This document shows positions 26,297 through 35,166 of a stretch of DNA of 64,000 nucleotides, piece after piece. The notes under the pieces were generated by a model. The model did not search any database. It had not been told where the DNA came from and saw only the letters and a list, made by a program, of their open reading frames with translations. The stretch is from contig JARGOX010000017.1 in NCBI GenBank assembly GCA_029233925.1, forward strand, positions 84,243 through 148,242. Direction: 5' to 3'. The translations under genes and the position numbers were made by a program. Each line of letters begins with the position of its first letter. The stretch's first letter is position 1. This stretch comes from Rhizobiaceae bacterium (GTDB lineage Bacteria; Pseudomonadota; Alphaproteobacteria; Rhizobiales; Rhizobiaceae).

Positions 26297-26959
26297 ATGA
26301 CATTCTCGATCGTTGCAAAGGATCTGCGCACAGGGGCATTCGGTGTTGCCACCGCAACGGGTGGTCCGGTTGTCGGTTCACTGGTGCCCCATGCGCGTGC
26401 CGATGTTGGCGCCATTGCAACGCAGGGTTATACCACCAATCCCTTTTACGGGTTTGAGGGTCTGGACCTGTTGGCGTCGGGCAAAACGGCCATGGCCGCT
26501 GTCGAACAGATGGTGGCAGCCGATGCGGGGCGTGAACGCCGCCAGTGCATCGCGGTCGGGCGTGATGGCGATGTCCATGCCTGGACCGGCGCTGAAATTG
26601 TGGCTTATTGCGGGTCAATTGCGCGGCAGGGCTTTGGTGTTTGTGGCAATCTGCTGACCAGCGCGCAGGTCCTTGAAGCCATGGTTGACGCTTATGAAAG
26701 CGAGGCTGGCCAGGCGATCGAAGACAGGCTGATCGCAGCCCTGGCGGCCGGTCAGAATGCCGGCGGCGACCAGCGTGGGACAACCTCTGCGGCGCTCAAG
26801 GTCTATCGGAGCGAGATATATCCTCTGGTTGACATCCGTTCAGACTGGTCAGATCGACCGGTCGACCATCTTGGGCAAATCCTCGAAGCCACACGCGGCG
26901 AAAAATATGCCAGCTTCTTCGAACGGCTGCCAACAAAGGCAAACCCCGGCTCGGGTTGA
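26297..26959 (+). CDS. DUF1028 family protein (Ntn-hydrolase-like)
   Basis: The 220-residue protein begins MTFSIVAKDLRTGAFGVATA, the typical start of DUF1028, and has VAYCGSIARQGFGVCGNLL and AALAAGQNAGGDQRGTTSAA, the conserved family segments. DUF1028 proteins have an Ntn-hydrolase fold and are often beside peptide transporters, so an amidohydrolase or peptidase acting on the imported compound is likely but unproven. It is divergent from the peptide ABC operon and shares its control region with two palindromes. Confidence 0.88.
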   Translation: MTFSIVAKDLRTGAFGVATATGGPVVGSLVPHARADVGAIATQGYTTNPFYGFEGLDLLASGKTAMAAVEQMVAADAGRERRQCIAVGRDGDVHAWTGAEIVAYCGSIARQGFGVCGNLLTSAQVLEAMVDAYESEAGQAIEDRLIAALAAGQNAGGDQRGTTSAALKVYRSEIYPLVDIRSDWSDRPVDHLGQILEATRGEKYASFFERLPTKANPGSG

Positions 26960-27086
26960 GCGGAGGGGTAACGATTTCATTTTTTTCGCGGGCGCGGAAA
27001 GCCGGTCTGGCAAACAAGCGGGCTCGCACGAAACGGTTGTCCGCCAAGAGTTGATTGCATTTGATCTTGATGTCGGATGCCGGGGT

Positions 27087-29015
27087 TTATAGAGAAGCCA
27101 ACGCGTTTGCGGGTGTCTTCAGGGCAGCATTCTGACTGTCATCCATTGTTGTATGGCGTTCTTTTACAAGTGATTTCAAGATCACGCCTGCGCGTTGATC
27201 AAAACTGTGATGCTGTCGTACATAAGACGCTGCAGCCTGGCGCTTCTCAGCCGTATTGGATTCTTTTGCCAATCTTAGTGCATCTTTCAATGAAAAATCA
27301 TTATCAAAGAACGTGCAGAAACGGGCAATTTCCCCGGGCATACCCTCAACCCGATCCGTTACCAGATTTCCACCGCATGCAAGCACGTCGAAAACGCGAT
27401 TGGAAACAAAACCGCCGATTCTCATCCATTCCCAGTGATCGTTCAACACGACGTCGGCATTGATATAATGGGCTGGCAGGTCGATATTAACGATCTTCTC
27501 CGCCCGGACCCAATTGCTCGGCGCCAAACCCTCCCACAAACCGCCATAGATCTGTATTTCCATACCCTGGCTGAGGGCATGTTTGACCACAGTTCTTTCA
27601 ATGCCGCGAGAATTTGCGACAAACAGATGCTGTTCGCCGACTGCATGCATCTCATTTTCGGGATAAAACCGGCAAATGTCTGTCGCCTGTAACAGTCTTT
27701 CAAACGGCACTTCCTGTTTTTTATCCTTCAGTGTCCAGATGTTTGAGGCGACAAAAACATGGTTATAGGCCAAAGCCTCACGGGCCGGGGTTTTTTCGGG
27801 GTGGCTGATGATCCACAGCAGGTTGGTATCCAAAGGGTTGGGCTCATAGCGGACCTTTCCACGTATCACCAGATTGATATCGCCGGGTGTGCGGGCGGCA
27901 TACCAATCCGGCAGGAGGTCGACACGCGCACGCACGCCTTTGCGCAGAAATGCTGCTGCCAGCGAGACCGCAAAATGATAATCGCCACAAATGTCCAGAA
28001 ACATTCTCTCCCGGCAGGCAATTTTGATGGCTATTGTTGTGTCGCTAGCCAGTCGATTGACCGATGGCGGCTGTTCATTTTCAGCGCGGACCTGCCCCGG
28101 GCGCCATACGGCGTAACCGGCTTCCACCCAATCAGGATTGTCAGGCTTATAGGAGGTGGCTGCTATGCCGGCATCGGCATAATGTTGAGCATCATCGCCT
28201 CGAACTGTATCGGCCCACCGATCATGAAATAACCGCCGATTGTGTTCGATATTATCACGACGTCCGGGGGTGCTGCCTTCATGATGAATGATCACCGAAT
28301 CCGGCGCATAGGCAAATAGATTTTCGCCTCCTCCCAGACGCAGACATAAATCAACATCCTCCTGGCCATTGATGAACGCAGGGTCAAAGCCCTCCACACG
28401 GGCAAAATCCCTTGCCATCAGCCCCATGCATGCGGCCGTAATGGCACGGAACCTCATGGGGGATTGTGTCGGTTCATAGTCACCGGGTTTGCCCGCATAA
28501 ATATGATAGCCCATCGGTGAATAGTCGGAAAACACCGTGCCGACTGCCTGGATAGTGCCGTTCGGAAAAACAAGCTTTGGTTGAACGCCGATAATTCCGG
28601 GCATTTTCAATGGGTGCAATAAAGAGCGGAGCCATTCAGGAGATAGTTCCGTATCGTTGTTGAGAAAGACAACCCGGGCACCGCGAGAGGCCGCAAATCC
28701 GATATTGCATCCGCGCGCAAAACCAAGATTTTCCTCATTGCGTATCAATGTGATGGTTGCGTATCGCGCGGCGTATTCCTGCAGCAATTGCCGGGTTTGG
28801 CCATCGCTGCAATTGTCCACGAGTATCAGTTCGAATTTTTCGCCTGCTTCGTGCCTATACAGTGATTTCAAGCAGGCATTGGTTACTTCGATGGCCCCAT
28901 GGACGCAGATGATGATCGATACCAGATGATCATCACGTTCCGGTATATGCTTGCGCACCCTATTCCAGCAAATCATAGACGACATCCCGATTCCGCGTTG
29001 CTGAGGCTGCAGCAA
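27087..29015 (-). CDS. Bifunctional glycosyltransferase: GT2 domain plus CgeB-like GT1 domain
   Basis: About 640 residues. The N-terminal domain is a family 2 glycosyltransferase (VSIIICVHGAIEVTNACLKS; ILVDNCSDGQT; the DxD-type VVFLNNDTELSPEW; INGQEDVDLCLRLG). The C-terminal third resembles CgeB/YkvP-type family 1 transferases (VLNDHWEWMRIGGFVSNRVF; DVLACGGNLVTDRVEGMPG). It probably adds two sugars to a surface glycan. The start is uncertain: a TTG at 29015 has AGGGAGG six bases upstream; ATGs at 29021 and 28985 are alternatives. Nothing nearby forms a full polysaccharide cluster. Confidence 0.82.
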   Translation of the reverse strand: MLQPQQRGIGMSSMICWNRVRKHIPERDDHLVSIIICVHGAIEVTNACLKSLYRHEAGEKFELILVDNCSDGQTRQLLQEYAARYATITLIRNEENLGFARGCNIGFAASRGARVVFLNNDTELSPEWLRSLLHPLKMPGIIGVQPKLVFPNGTIQAVGTVFSDYSPMGYHIYAGKPGDYEPTQSPMRFRAITAACMGLMARDFARVEGFDPAFINGQEDVDLCLRLGGGENLFAYAPDSVIIHHEGSTPGRRDNIEHNRRLFHDRWADTVRGDDAQHYADAGIAATSYKPDNPDWVEAGYAVWRPGQVRAENEQPPSVNRLASDTTIAIKIACRERMFLDICGDYHFAVSLAAAFLRKGVRARVDLLPDWYAARTPGDINLVIRGKVRYEPNPLDTNLLWIISHPEKTPAREALAYNHVFVASNIWTLKDKKQEVPFERLLQATDICRFYPENEMHAVGEQHLFVANSRGIERTVVKHALSQGMEIQIYGGLWEGLAPSNWVRAEKIVNIDLPAHYINADVVLNDHWEWMRIGGFVSNRVFDVLACGGNLVTDRVEGMPGEIARFCTFFDNDFSLKDALRLAKESNTAEKRQAAASYVRQHHSFDQRAGVILKSLVKERHTTMDDSQNAALKTPANALASL

Positions 29016-29120
29016 AGACATCCTCCCTGACCTGTGACCCACGCCTCCGTCGGGTTCATAAGAACCCTTGGGTTTGCTATTGACCTTATGTGGCCAGTTT
29101 TTGCAATGCATTGCCATTGT

Positions 29121-29170
29121 CTATCCACCGGGAAGCAGAGTGGGCCTATCCACTGGGTAACAGAATGGGC
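29121..29170. repeat. Imperfect 25-base tandem repeat
   Basis: 29121-29145 and 29146-29170 align with 21 of 25 identities; both begin CTATCCAC and end TGGGC. They lie in the 300-base gap between two divergent glycosyltransferase genes. The doubled arrangement resembles transposase-binding sites at insertion-sequence ends, but no transposase or partner end is visible, so this may be a remnant or a regulator site. Confidence 0.7.
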
Positions 29171-29318
29171 CAGGATGGATGTTGACTGCTTCCATTGGAC
29201 AAGGCGTGTTATTTTCGCCATAGCGGTTCCATTCATTCCCCGGGGATTTTGAAAAGCGTTCCGTAATTGGAAAGAGGGGCGGGGCGGAACCAACCTTATC
29301 CTTGATGGACCGAATTTG

Positions 29319-30581
29319 ATGAGCAAAACGATACTCCTTTTGACATACGGAACGCGCGGCGATGTTGAGCCCTATCTGGCGCTTGCCCTGGGCCTGCAAA
29401 AAGCTGGGTTTCGCCCCGTTCTAGCCACGTCAGAGCGTTTTCAATCGTGGATTGCGACCTTTGGTATCGAGGTTTACCCGCTGACGGATGCCGTGCTGGC
29501 ATTGATTGAAACCAACGCCGGAAAAGCGCTGATCGAGGGCACACAGCGTCGATGGACACGACTGAAATCGGGGTTTGAACTGACGCGAAAGTCAGGGCCG
29601 CTGAATGGGCAATTGGTGCGTGACTGTGGGCAGGCAGCCCAGGATATCCAGCCTGATCTGATCGTCTTTCACCCGAAGGCCTTCGCGGCGCCGCATATCG
29701 CCGCCCATCTGGACATTCCTGTGGCAATGGGTGTGTTTCAGCCTGTCTTTGTGCCGACCGCCGAATTTCCCCTGATGGGCATGGAATTCCTGCCAAAGAC
29801 GCTGAACAGGTTCAGCTACAAAGCATCAACAGCCGCCTATCGAATGTTTCGAAAACCGGTGAATGAATTGCGTAAAGGTTTTGGCCTGCCGGCCATTTAC
29901 CAAGGCAGACATGTCCTATTCCCGCCAGAACGGGCCACCTATCGCCTGCTGCACGCGATCAGTCCGGCCCTGATGCCGCGCCCTGCTGATTGGCCGGCAC
30001 AGGCAGAGATGACGGGTTTTTGGCAAATGCCAGAGACGAAAATACCTCTGCCGCCCCAAGTGGAAGCCTTCATCGGGGCAGGCGAGAAGCCCGTTTTCAT
30101 CGGTTTTGGCAGTATGGTCAGCAGCAATCCGCAGGCGCTGGGCCAGATGATCACCGATGCGCTGGCTCAAACCAATCTGCGTGCCGTTGTCGCCAAGGGT
30201 TGGGCGCGGCTTGAGGTGGGGGATGAAAAACGAATCCTGAGCATCGATCCCATACCCTATGATGGGCTGTTTCCACATATGGCAGCCGTCGTGCATCACG
30301 GTGGGCTTGGCACAACGATCACGGGATTGCGCGCAGGTGTGCCCAGCATCATTGTTCCGTTTTTTGGAGATCAACCGTTTTGGGGACGGCGTATTGCAGC
30401 GCTCGGCCTTGGTCCAGAACCGCTACCACGCAATGCCCTGACGTCTGGTGCCTTGGCCAGCGCGATGATGCGCGCCACCACCGATCAGCGGATGCAGGAC
30501 GCAACGCGTGCCATGGCGGCCAGCCTGCAATCAGAACATGGGGTTGAAACGGCGATCAAAAGGCTGGCAGCATTGATTTGA
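29319..30581 (+). CDS. UDP-glycosyltransferase-like protein (GT1, MGT/sterol-glucosyltransferase type)
   Basis: The 420-residue protein starts MSKTILLLTYGTRGDVEPYL, the N-terminal signature of MGT-type GT1 enzymes, and ends with a GT-B donor-binding motif (VVHHGGLGTTITGLRAGVPS then IIVPFFGDQPFWGRRI, the PSPG-like box). FIGFGSMVSSNP is also diagnostic. It probably transfers a hexose from a nucleotide sugar to a lipid or small hydrophobic acceptor. It reads away from the GT2/CgeB gene and ends before a bidirectional terminator. Confidence 0.9.
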   Translation: MSKTILLLTYGTRGDVEPYLALALGLQKAGFRPVLATSERFQSWIATFGIEVYPLTDAVLALIETNAGKALIEGTQRRWTRLKSGFELTRKSGPLNGQLVRDCGQAAQDIQPDLIVFHPKAFAAPHIAAHLDIPVAMGVFQPVFVPTAEFPLMGMEFLPKTLNRFSYKASTAAYRMFRKPVNELRKGFGLPAIYQGRHVLFPPERATYRLLHAISPALMPRPADWPAQAEMTGFWQMPETKIPLPPQVEAFIGAGEKPVFIGFGSMVSSNPQALGQMITDALAQTNLRAVVAKGWARLEVGDEKRILSIDPIPYDGLFPHMAAVVHHGGLGTTITGLRAGVPSIIVPFFGDQPFWGRRIAALGLGPEPLPRNALTSGALASAMMRATTDQRMQDATRAMAASLQSEHGVETAIKRLAALI

Positions 30582-30701
30582 GCGAAATTCTGTGGTGGCA
30601 ATCAAGTGGAGGGATAACGCAATGTAACAGCAAGCGTTCATCAATTTACTTGGTCGGGGATTTGGTAAACCGACACCGCAATTGCATTTTCATGAGAATG
30701 C

Positions 30702-30732
30702 AAAAGCCGCCCCATAGGCTGGAGCGGCTTTT
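30702..30732. terminator. Bidirectional intrinsic terminator
   Basis: AAAAGCCGC (30702-30710) pairs with GCGGCTTTT (30724-30732), and after one mismatch three further pairs extend the stem inwards. The A-rich and T-rich flanks give a U-tract on both strands. It separates the converging glycosyltransferase (+) and membrane protein (-) genes. Confidence 0.85.
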
Positions 30733-30754
30733 GTTTGCAAAAAACCCTGAAGTG

Positions 30755-31387
30755 TTATTTCCTTCTGAGCGGGGATGGCACAACAACGTGGTGTGATGTG
30801 CCATCATTGCGATGTTTACCGCCTGCCACCGAGGCAAACCATGCTGCTGCTGCGCCGAGGGCCGAACCGGCTGCTGTCGCAAAGCCCATGATGACGGTCT
30901 GGTTTGCTGCCCAGTTTTGCATCTCACCTGAGAGCTCCGGCCCGTTGCTCACAGCTGCGGTCGACAGTGCCGATGCAATGGCGGCCATCAATGCTGTTGC
31001 CATGGCTACGATCACTGTGGCCAGAGCCCAGCTCGTCACGCCATGGATGCCATCGCGGAATTCCACTTCCTCGGGCAAAGCATCGTTCATTGTCATTCGC
31101 ATGCGTCCGGATATGTAACCGGCTGCGGCGGAGGCGGAGACCGACACCAGCAGGACCCAAAGGCCTGCAACGATGAAGTTGTAGGATAGGGTGCTGTCCG
31201 GTCTGATGGCATCGCCGACAGCCAGGCCAGCTGAAGCACCAAATTGCAGCAATATGGTCGAAATGGCCACTGCAACGATTGCGCCTGCCCAGACGGGGCC
31301 CCATTCGAGGTACGACGGATTGGGTGACGCGGCGCTGTGACTGGCGATATTGGGACCGGCGATGTTGGGGTTCAGATTTTCAGCCAT
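30755..31387 (-). CDS. Hypothetical membrane protein
   Basis: Starting at ATG 31387 the protein has 210 residues with about four hydrophobic segments (WAGAIVAVAISTILLQFGAS; FIVAGLWVLLVSVSASAAAG; LATVIVAMATALMAAIASAL; QTVIMGFATAAGSALGAAAA) and short polar ends. The first segments resemble rhizobial proteins annotated only as hypothetical. It begins two bases after a 24-residue hydrophobic protein, so the two are probably translated together. The neighbouring YciE/YciF-type gene suggests general stress control. Confidence 0.75.
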   Translation of the reverse strand: MAENLNPNIAGPNIASHSAASPNPSYLEWGPVWAGAIVAVAISTILLQFGASAGLAVGDAIRPDSTLSYNFIVAGLWVLLVSVSASAAAGYISGRMRMTMNDALPEEVEFRDGIHGVTSWALATVIVAMATALMAAIASALSTAAVSNGPELSGEMQNWAANQTVIMGFATAAGSALGAAAAWFASVAGGKHRNDGTSHHVVVPSPLRRK

Positions 31388-31389
31388 AA

Positions 31390-31464
31390 TCAACGCAGTC
31401 CAAGTGCTGACAGGATAAACAATACGACAACGACGAGGCCGACCAGATAAATAATGGAGTTCAT
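31390..31464 (-). CDS. 24-residue hydrophobic small protein
   Basis: ATG at 31462-31464 to TGA at 31390 encodes MNSIIYLVGLVVVVLFILSA followed by LGLR. AAAGG lies 8 bases upstream. The sequence is a single transmembrane helix with a short charged end and matches a pattern I recall from small unannotated rhizobial proteins. It precedes the four-TM protein by two bases. A role as a membrane-associated stress small protein is a guess. Confidence 0.7.
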   Translation of the reverse strand: MNSIIYLVGLVVVVLFILSALGLR

Positions 31465-31624
31465 GATTTTGCCTTTCACATTTGGGACGCTGGAATTCGA
31501 AACAACAACGCGGCGAGAGAAGATTGGTTCCAATTTTGTTTTGGGCGTTGCGGCGAATTCCGGCTTGAGCGATGACGATAAAGGGCCTGCTGGAAAAAAG
31601 GTTTGGCTTGAGAAAGCGGGAACA

Positions 31625-31673
31625 CCGCCAGCGCAGACAATGGCCTGATTGACGACCTGTCTGTCGCTGGCGG
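31625..31673 (-). terminator. Long hairpin downstream of the YciE/YciF-like gene
   Basis: CCGCCAGCGCAGACA (31625-31639) pairs with TGTCTGTCGCTGGCGG (31658-31673), a 15-bp stem with one bulged base. It lies just after the stop of the gene at 31705. There is no T-run, so it may be a processing/stability element or a factor-dependent terminator. Confidence 0.55.
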
Positions 31674-31704
31674 CTTAAAGACAAACTGCTTTATGGCGTT
31701 ATGC

Positions 31705-32178
31705 CTATGCTTCGTTGATGGAGGAAACGGCCAGATTTGTCAGCTTGCTATTGGCGGCTTTTTCCTGATCGAGGATGCTCGTCAGCAAATCATGGGCTTC
31801 GTCGTGACCCAGGACTTTCGCCCACTCCCGCAGCGTTCCATAGCGTGCAATCTCGTAGTGTTCCACCGCCTGACATGCCGCAATCAAAGCGGCGTTTTTG
31901 GCGACGCCGCTTGCTTCCTCGATGATCGATTCAGTTTCCTTGATCAGACCCTCAATCGCGTCACATTTTTCGCCTGAGGCGGTTTTGCCGATCGACTTGA
32001 ACACTTTTTCCAAAACCTTGATTTGGTCCTTTGTCTCCTCGAGATGATCGGCAACGGCTTTTTTCAGCTTTGTTCCGTTTGCAGCTTCGTGAACCTTTGG
32101 CAAAGCCTTGGTCAAAGCATTTTCAGCATAATAAATATCCTGGAGTGTATGTTCGAATGCGTCTGAAAGAGTTTTCAT
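31705..32178 (-). CDS. Ferritin-like DUF892 protein (YciE/YciF family)
   Basis: The 157-residue, mostly helical protein starts MKTLSDAFEHTLQDIYYAEN and has the repeated E/H positions of a di-iron four-helix bundle (EHYEIARYGTLREWAKVLGH near residues 110-130). YciE/YciF proteins are induced by general and osmotic stress; their chemistry is unknown. The ATG at 32178 has AAGGAAAACACC upstream. Nearby stress-type genes suggest a common regulator. Confidence 0.92.
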   Translation of the reverse strand: MKTLSDAFEHTLQDIYYAENALTKALPKVHEAANGTKLKKAVADHLEETKDQIKVLEKVFKSIGKTASGEKCDAIEGLIKETESIIEEASGVAKNAALIAACQAVEHYEIARYGTLREWAKVLGHDEAHDLLTSILDQEKAANSKLTNLAVSSINEA

Positions 32179-32611
32179 GGTGTTTTCCTTTAGCTGTTAC
32201 CGGGCCTTGGAAAACGTCCTCATCACGACTTGGTTCCACCTCAATGATCGCAAAATGCATCTCACGCGCAAATTCCAAAATCGGCAAACCTCAAAATCAA
32301 AGGCATTTGCTCGCCGCATGCCCGGAGAATCCGAGTGGAAGCGCGTTTCACGGGCGTTGGATCTGCTGCAGGATTCAAAACCTTGCCCCCGGGGTGAAAT
32401 TGCGGCTATACAGCGGAACCATATGCCAACCTGTGCGCTGGTAAACAGAACCTCGTATATTCTGACAATCAGGTTCTCCACATCGATTGCAATCGAGCAT
32501 GTATCCGGGGCGCTGGCCGCAATTTTTGCTGCCCGACCTGCGTATGCTGATGCCGTGTGGCTTTGTGAAGACCTGAAGCTTGAAATACGACAACAGAATC
32601 GGAATACCACT
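32179..32611. other. Region with no convincing gene
   Basis: The frame of the downstream phasin-like gene stays open here back to 32177, but the encoded sequence is poor in family-like features, rich in Arg/Ser/Cys, and has no ribosome site at its outer start. A long reverse-strand frame (32197-32805) is also unlike a protein. The stretch probably holds promoters for the flanking stress genes. Confidence 0.5.
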
Positions 32612-32926
32612 GTGACGAAACTGGACAACGTTATGACGATGTGGGCACTGGCATTCGCCACTGGCAAGATGGTTGCAGAGGCACAGGCGGTGATCGGGTA
32701 CAGAATGTTGGGCATGGCTGGGGTCTGGTCGGTGACCCCCGGAGAAAATGCCCGCATGATGGATGAAAAAACAGATGCCTTCACGCAAAGTGCAAACGCG
32801 GCCACGGCAGCAATCCTTCAGGGGAAATCACCCGTCGGGGTCCTGACTCAGGCACTGGCTCCCATTGGGAAGAAGACAGAATCAAACGTCAAACGATTGA
32901 GCCGGCGTGGTTTTACCAAAGGCTGA
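32612..32926 (+). CDS. Phasin-like stress protein
   Basis: From the GTG at 32612 (alternatives ATG 32633 or 32639) the protein has 104 residues. MVAEAQAVIGYRMLGMAGVW, then SENAR-like PGENARMMDEKTDAF, and an ending APIGKKTESNVKRLSRRG follow a pattern common in small rhizobial phasin-like proteins. These are amphipathic helical proteins that coat polyhydroxybutyrate granules or are stress-induced. The next gene (nitrilase-fold hydrolase) starts 35 bases later. Confidence 0.65.
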   Translation: MTKLDNVMTMWALAFATGKMVAEAQAVIGYRMLGMAGVWSVTPGENARMMDEKTDAFTQSANAATAAILQGKSPVGVLTQALAPIGKKTESNVKRLSRRGFTKG

Positions 32927-32961
32927 CTATGGGCGTCGGCCCCTGGGCAAGGAAAAAGATT

Positions 32962-33882
32962 ATGGAAACTGTATCCCTCGACCTATGGGCCGTTAATCTT
33001 GAGCCGGTCCTTCCTGATCTGACTTCCTGGCTGGCGCGTGTGGAAGAACGGATAGCGGCGGCGGCACACAGGGGAGCGCAGATGCTGGTCATGCCGGAAT
33101 TTGCCTGCGCGCAATGGCTGTCCTTTGCGCCCGTTGATCTGCCGACAAACCAGTCGCTGCAGTGGCTGTCTGAAGTGGGCACTGTTGCACTCGACGCAAT
33201 TTCGGCCATGAGCGTGCATTATGGGGTTTCCGTGCTCGCGGGCACGATCCCCTTTCCGGCGGCATTGCCCGACGGCGTTCAGGGCTTCCTCAACCGCGCC
33301 TGGCTTTTGACACCTGACGGTTTACGGTTCCACCAGGACAAGCTCAGTCTGACACCCCTGGAAGCAGGCGGTGCCGGCGGCATCACAATTGCCGGTGGTT
33401 CCATCAATGTCATCAATTGGAACGGTCTGCGGCTGGCCATCATTATTTGTCTCGACTCGGAGTTCACCTCGCTTTGGTCGCGATTGGGAAAGCTGGACCT
33501 GGACCTGATCATTATCCCGGCAAAGACCGACATGATCACAGGTTATAATCGTGTGTTCGGATGTGCGCGATCACGGGCAGTGGAGTTGCAGACCGCGGTC
33601 TGTGCCATAGGCGCTGTCGGCGTTCCTGTCGGCGTGCCGCATACGGACACGGGTGTCGGCGGTGCAGGCGCGTTCATCCCCTGCGATGTCTCTGTGTCGC
33701 TGGACGGCGTGTTTGCTGCATTGCTTCCGCAAACGGCTGCAATGATGAGCGATCATGTATTGTGTGTGACAGACCTGCCGGTTGGCGCTTGTAGACGTTT
33801 GCGCAATGGGCATGCAGAGGCGGAAGTCTGCCCTGCCATCTGGGACGCATCGCATTTGGTGGTCACTGATGTTGCGGTTTGA
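32962..33882 (+). CDS. Carbon-nitrogen hydrolase (nitrilase superfamily)
   Basis: The ATG at 32962 is preferred because AAGGAAAA precedes it; the protein has 306 residues. The catalytic triad is visible: Glu in MPEFACAQW (about residue 46), Lys in HQDKLSLTPLEA, Cys in IIICLDSEF. Family members hydrolyse amides or nitriles. Substrate cannot be assigned. It follows the phasin-like gene on the same strand. Confidence 0.88.
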   Translation: METVSLDLWAVNLEPVLPDLTSWLARVEERIAAAAHRGAQMLVMPEFACAQWLSFAPVDLPTNQSLQWLSEVGTVALDAISAMSVHYGVSVLAGTIPFPAALPDGVQGFLNRAWLLTPDGLRFHQDKLSLTPLEAGGAGGITIAGGSINVINWNGLRLAIIICLDSEFTSLWSRLGKLDLDLIIIPAKTDMITGYNRVFGCARSRAVELQTAVCAIGAVGVPVGVPHTDTGVGGAGAFIPCDVSVSLDGVFAALLPQTAAMMSDHVLCVTDLPVGACRRLRNGHAEAEVCPAIWDASHLVVTDVAV

Positions 33883-33962
33883 GGCTGCACAGCTGCAGAT
33901 GTCAAAAGCTGCAATCAATGCAGCCATCTGTTAAAAAAATCGCTTGTAACGGGGCTGGGGTT

Positions 33963-35045
33963 TCATTTCTCCCAGTCTGAACCTGCCGGCTCTTCATCGC
34001 GCGTCTCTTCTTCCGCAATCACTTCGTTTGCCTCTTCAAGATCTTCCCGGGTCGCCTCGCTGTTTAACTGGTTGTCAGACTGTCGGCCCACCAATGCCAT
34101 ATCAAAGAGCATGGGGAAATGGTCGGAGCAAACAAATGGCATGCGCTGCATATTGATGAGTTGGAAGTGAGATGAATGAAATATGTGATCCAGAGGCCAG
34201 CGGATGAAGAAAAAACGGGCATCGAATGTGTTGAACATGCCGCGTCCCTCACGCGGATCGAGCAGTCTGGAGATGCGCTTGAAGCGCTGCGTGGTTGGCG
34301 ACCAGGCGACGTCGTTGAGGTCTCCGGTGACAATAAGGGGAGCGCGATAATCACGCACCATTTTTCCGACAAGTGCAATTTCCGCATCCCGCCCCACGGT
34401 GTCCCTGTTTACCAACGGGGGTTCCGGATGGATCGCAACCAACCGGAAACTGCCTGATTTCGGGTGTTTGACTGTCAGGTCGATGGACGGCACATGGTCA
34501 TTCAGCAGATAATTGATGCGGCTTTTGGTGAATGGAAAGCGTGATACCAGAAGCATTCCATAACTATTGTCCTGAGGGCAGGCGACCACGTGTTCGTACC
34601 CGCGCGTCACCGGTTCCAGAGCGCTTGTCCATTGCTCATCGACTTCCATGAACACAGCAATATCGGGCGACTGGTCCACGACCAGATCGATCAGCGGCTG
34701 GTATTTTCTGTTGCTCATTTTGACATTGCTGACAAGCAAGCGAATGGTCGCGACATCTTCAGGCGCGCCATCGAAGGACGCCGTCTTGACGGGCCAAAAA
34801 GGCGTAAAGCGCACGATATATGTCAGGTGAATCAGGGTTGATGCCGCCAGCAGCCCCACAGTCACCCATGCCAAGCCGCCGGGTTCGAAAACCAGCGGCA
34901 TTGCGACAAGCAAAACCACTGCAAGCAGCGCGTATTGAATGCGCGGAAAATCGAGTGTGCGGACAAAGCCATGGGCAATATGCAATAACGGCAGTACGCT
35001 TGCGGCGAAGAGGATGACAGCCAGCGCAAAGATAATCCAGATCAA
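33963..35045 (-). CDS. Membrane-anchored endonuclease/exonuclease/phosphatase-fold protein
   Basis: A TTG at 35045 with GGGAGCTGGCGAA upstream is the best start, giving 360 residues. The first 80 residues have three hydrophobic segments (IWIIFALAVILFAASVLPLL; YALLAVVLLVAMPLVF; TVGLLAASTLIHLTYIV). The rest is an EEP domain with the characteristic residues: VSNVKMSN, FMEVDEQW (catalytic Glu), HPEPPL, VTGDLNDVAWSP (GDLN/D), PLDHIF and CSDHFPM. EEP proteins cleave phosphodiesters or phosphomonoesters; the domain probably faces the periplasm. A Glu-rich tail ends the protein. Confidence 0.88.
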   Translation of the reverse strand: MIWIIFALAVILFAASVLPLLHIAHGFVRTLDFPRIQYALLAVVLLVAMPLVFEPGGLAWVTVGLLAASTLIHLTYIVRFTPFWPVKTASFDGAPEDVATIRLLVSNVKMSNRKYQPLIDLVVDQSPDIAVFMEVDEQWTSALEPVTRGYEHVVACPQDNSYGMLLVSRFPFTKSRINYLLNDHVPSIDLTVKHPKSGSFRLVAIHPEPPLVNRDTVGRDAEIALVGKMVRDYRAPLIVTGDLNDVAWSPTTQRFKRISRLLDPREGRGMFNTFDARFFFIRWPLDHIFHSSHFQLINMQRMPFVCSDHFPMLFDMALVGRQSDNQLNSEATREDLEEANEVIAEEETRDEEPAGSDWEK

Positions 35046-35166
35046 TTCGCCAGCTCCCGTTCGGTTTATTCCGGCAAAACGAATTTGAGATCTGCTCCGC
35101 CGACAGAGCAAGATCCCATCAATGCACAAAGGAACCGGTCGACACAAGGTCGACCGGAATTACGGG

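Noticed and set aside
29040..29290. Intact insertion sequence
   Set aside because: Only a doubled 25-base motif is present; no transposase frame, no matching opposite end and no target duplication were found.
32177..32611. N-terminal extension of the phasin-like protein
   Set aside because: Frame is open but composition is unlike a protein, and relatives of this type start near the MTMWALAF segment.
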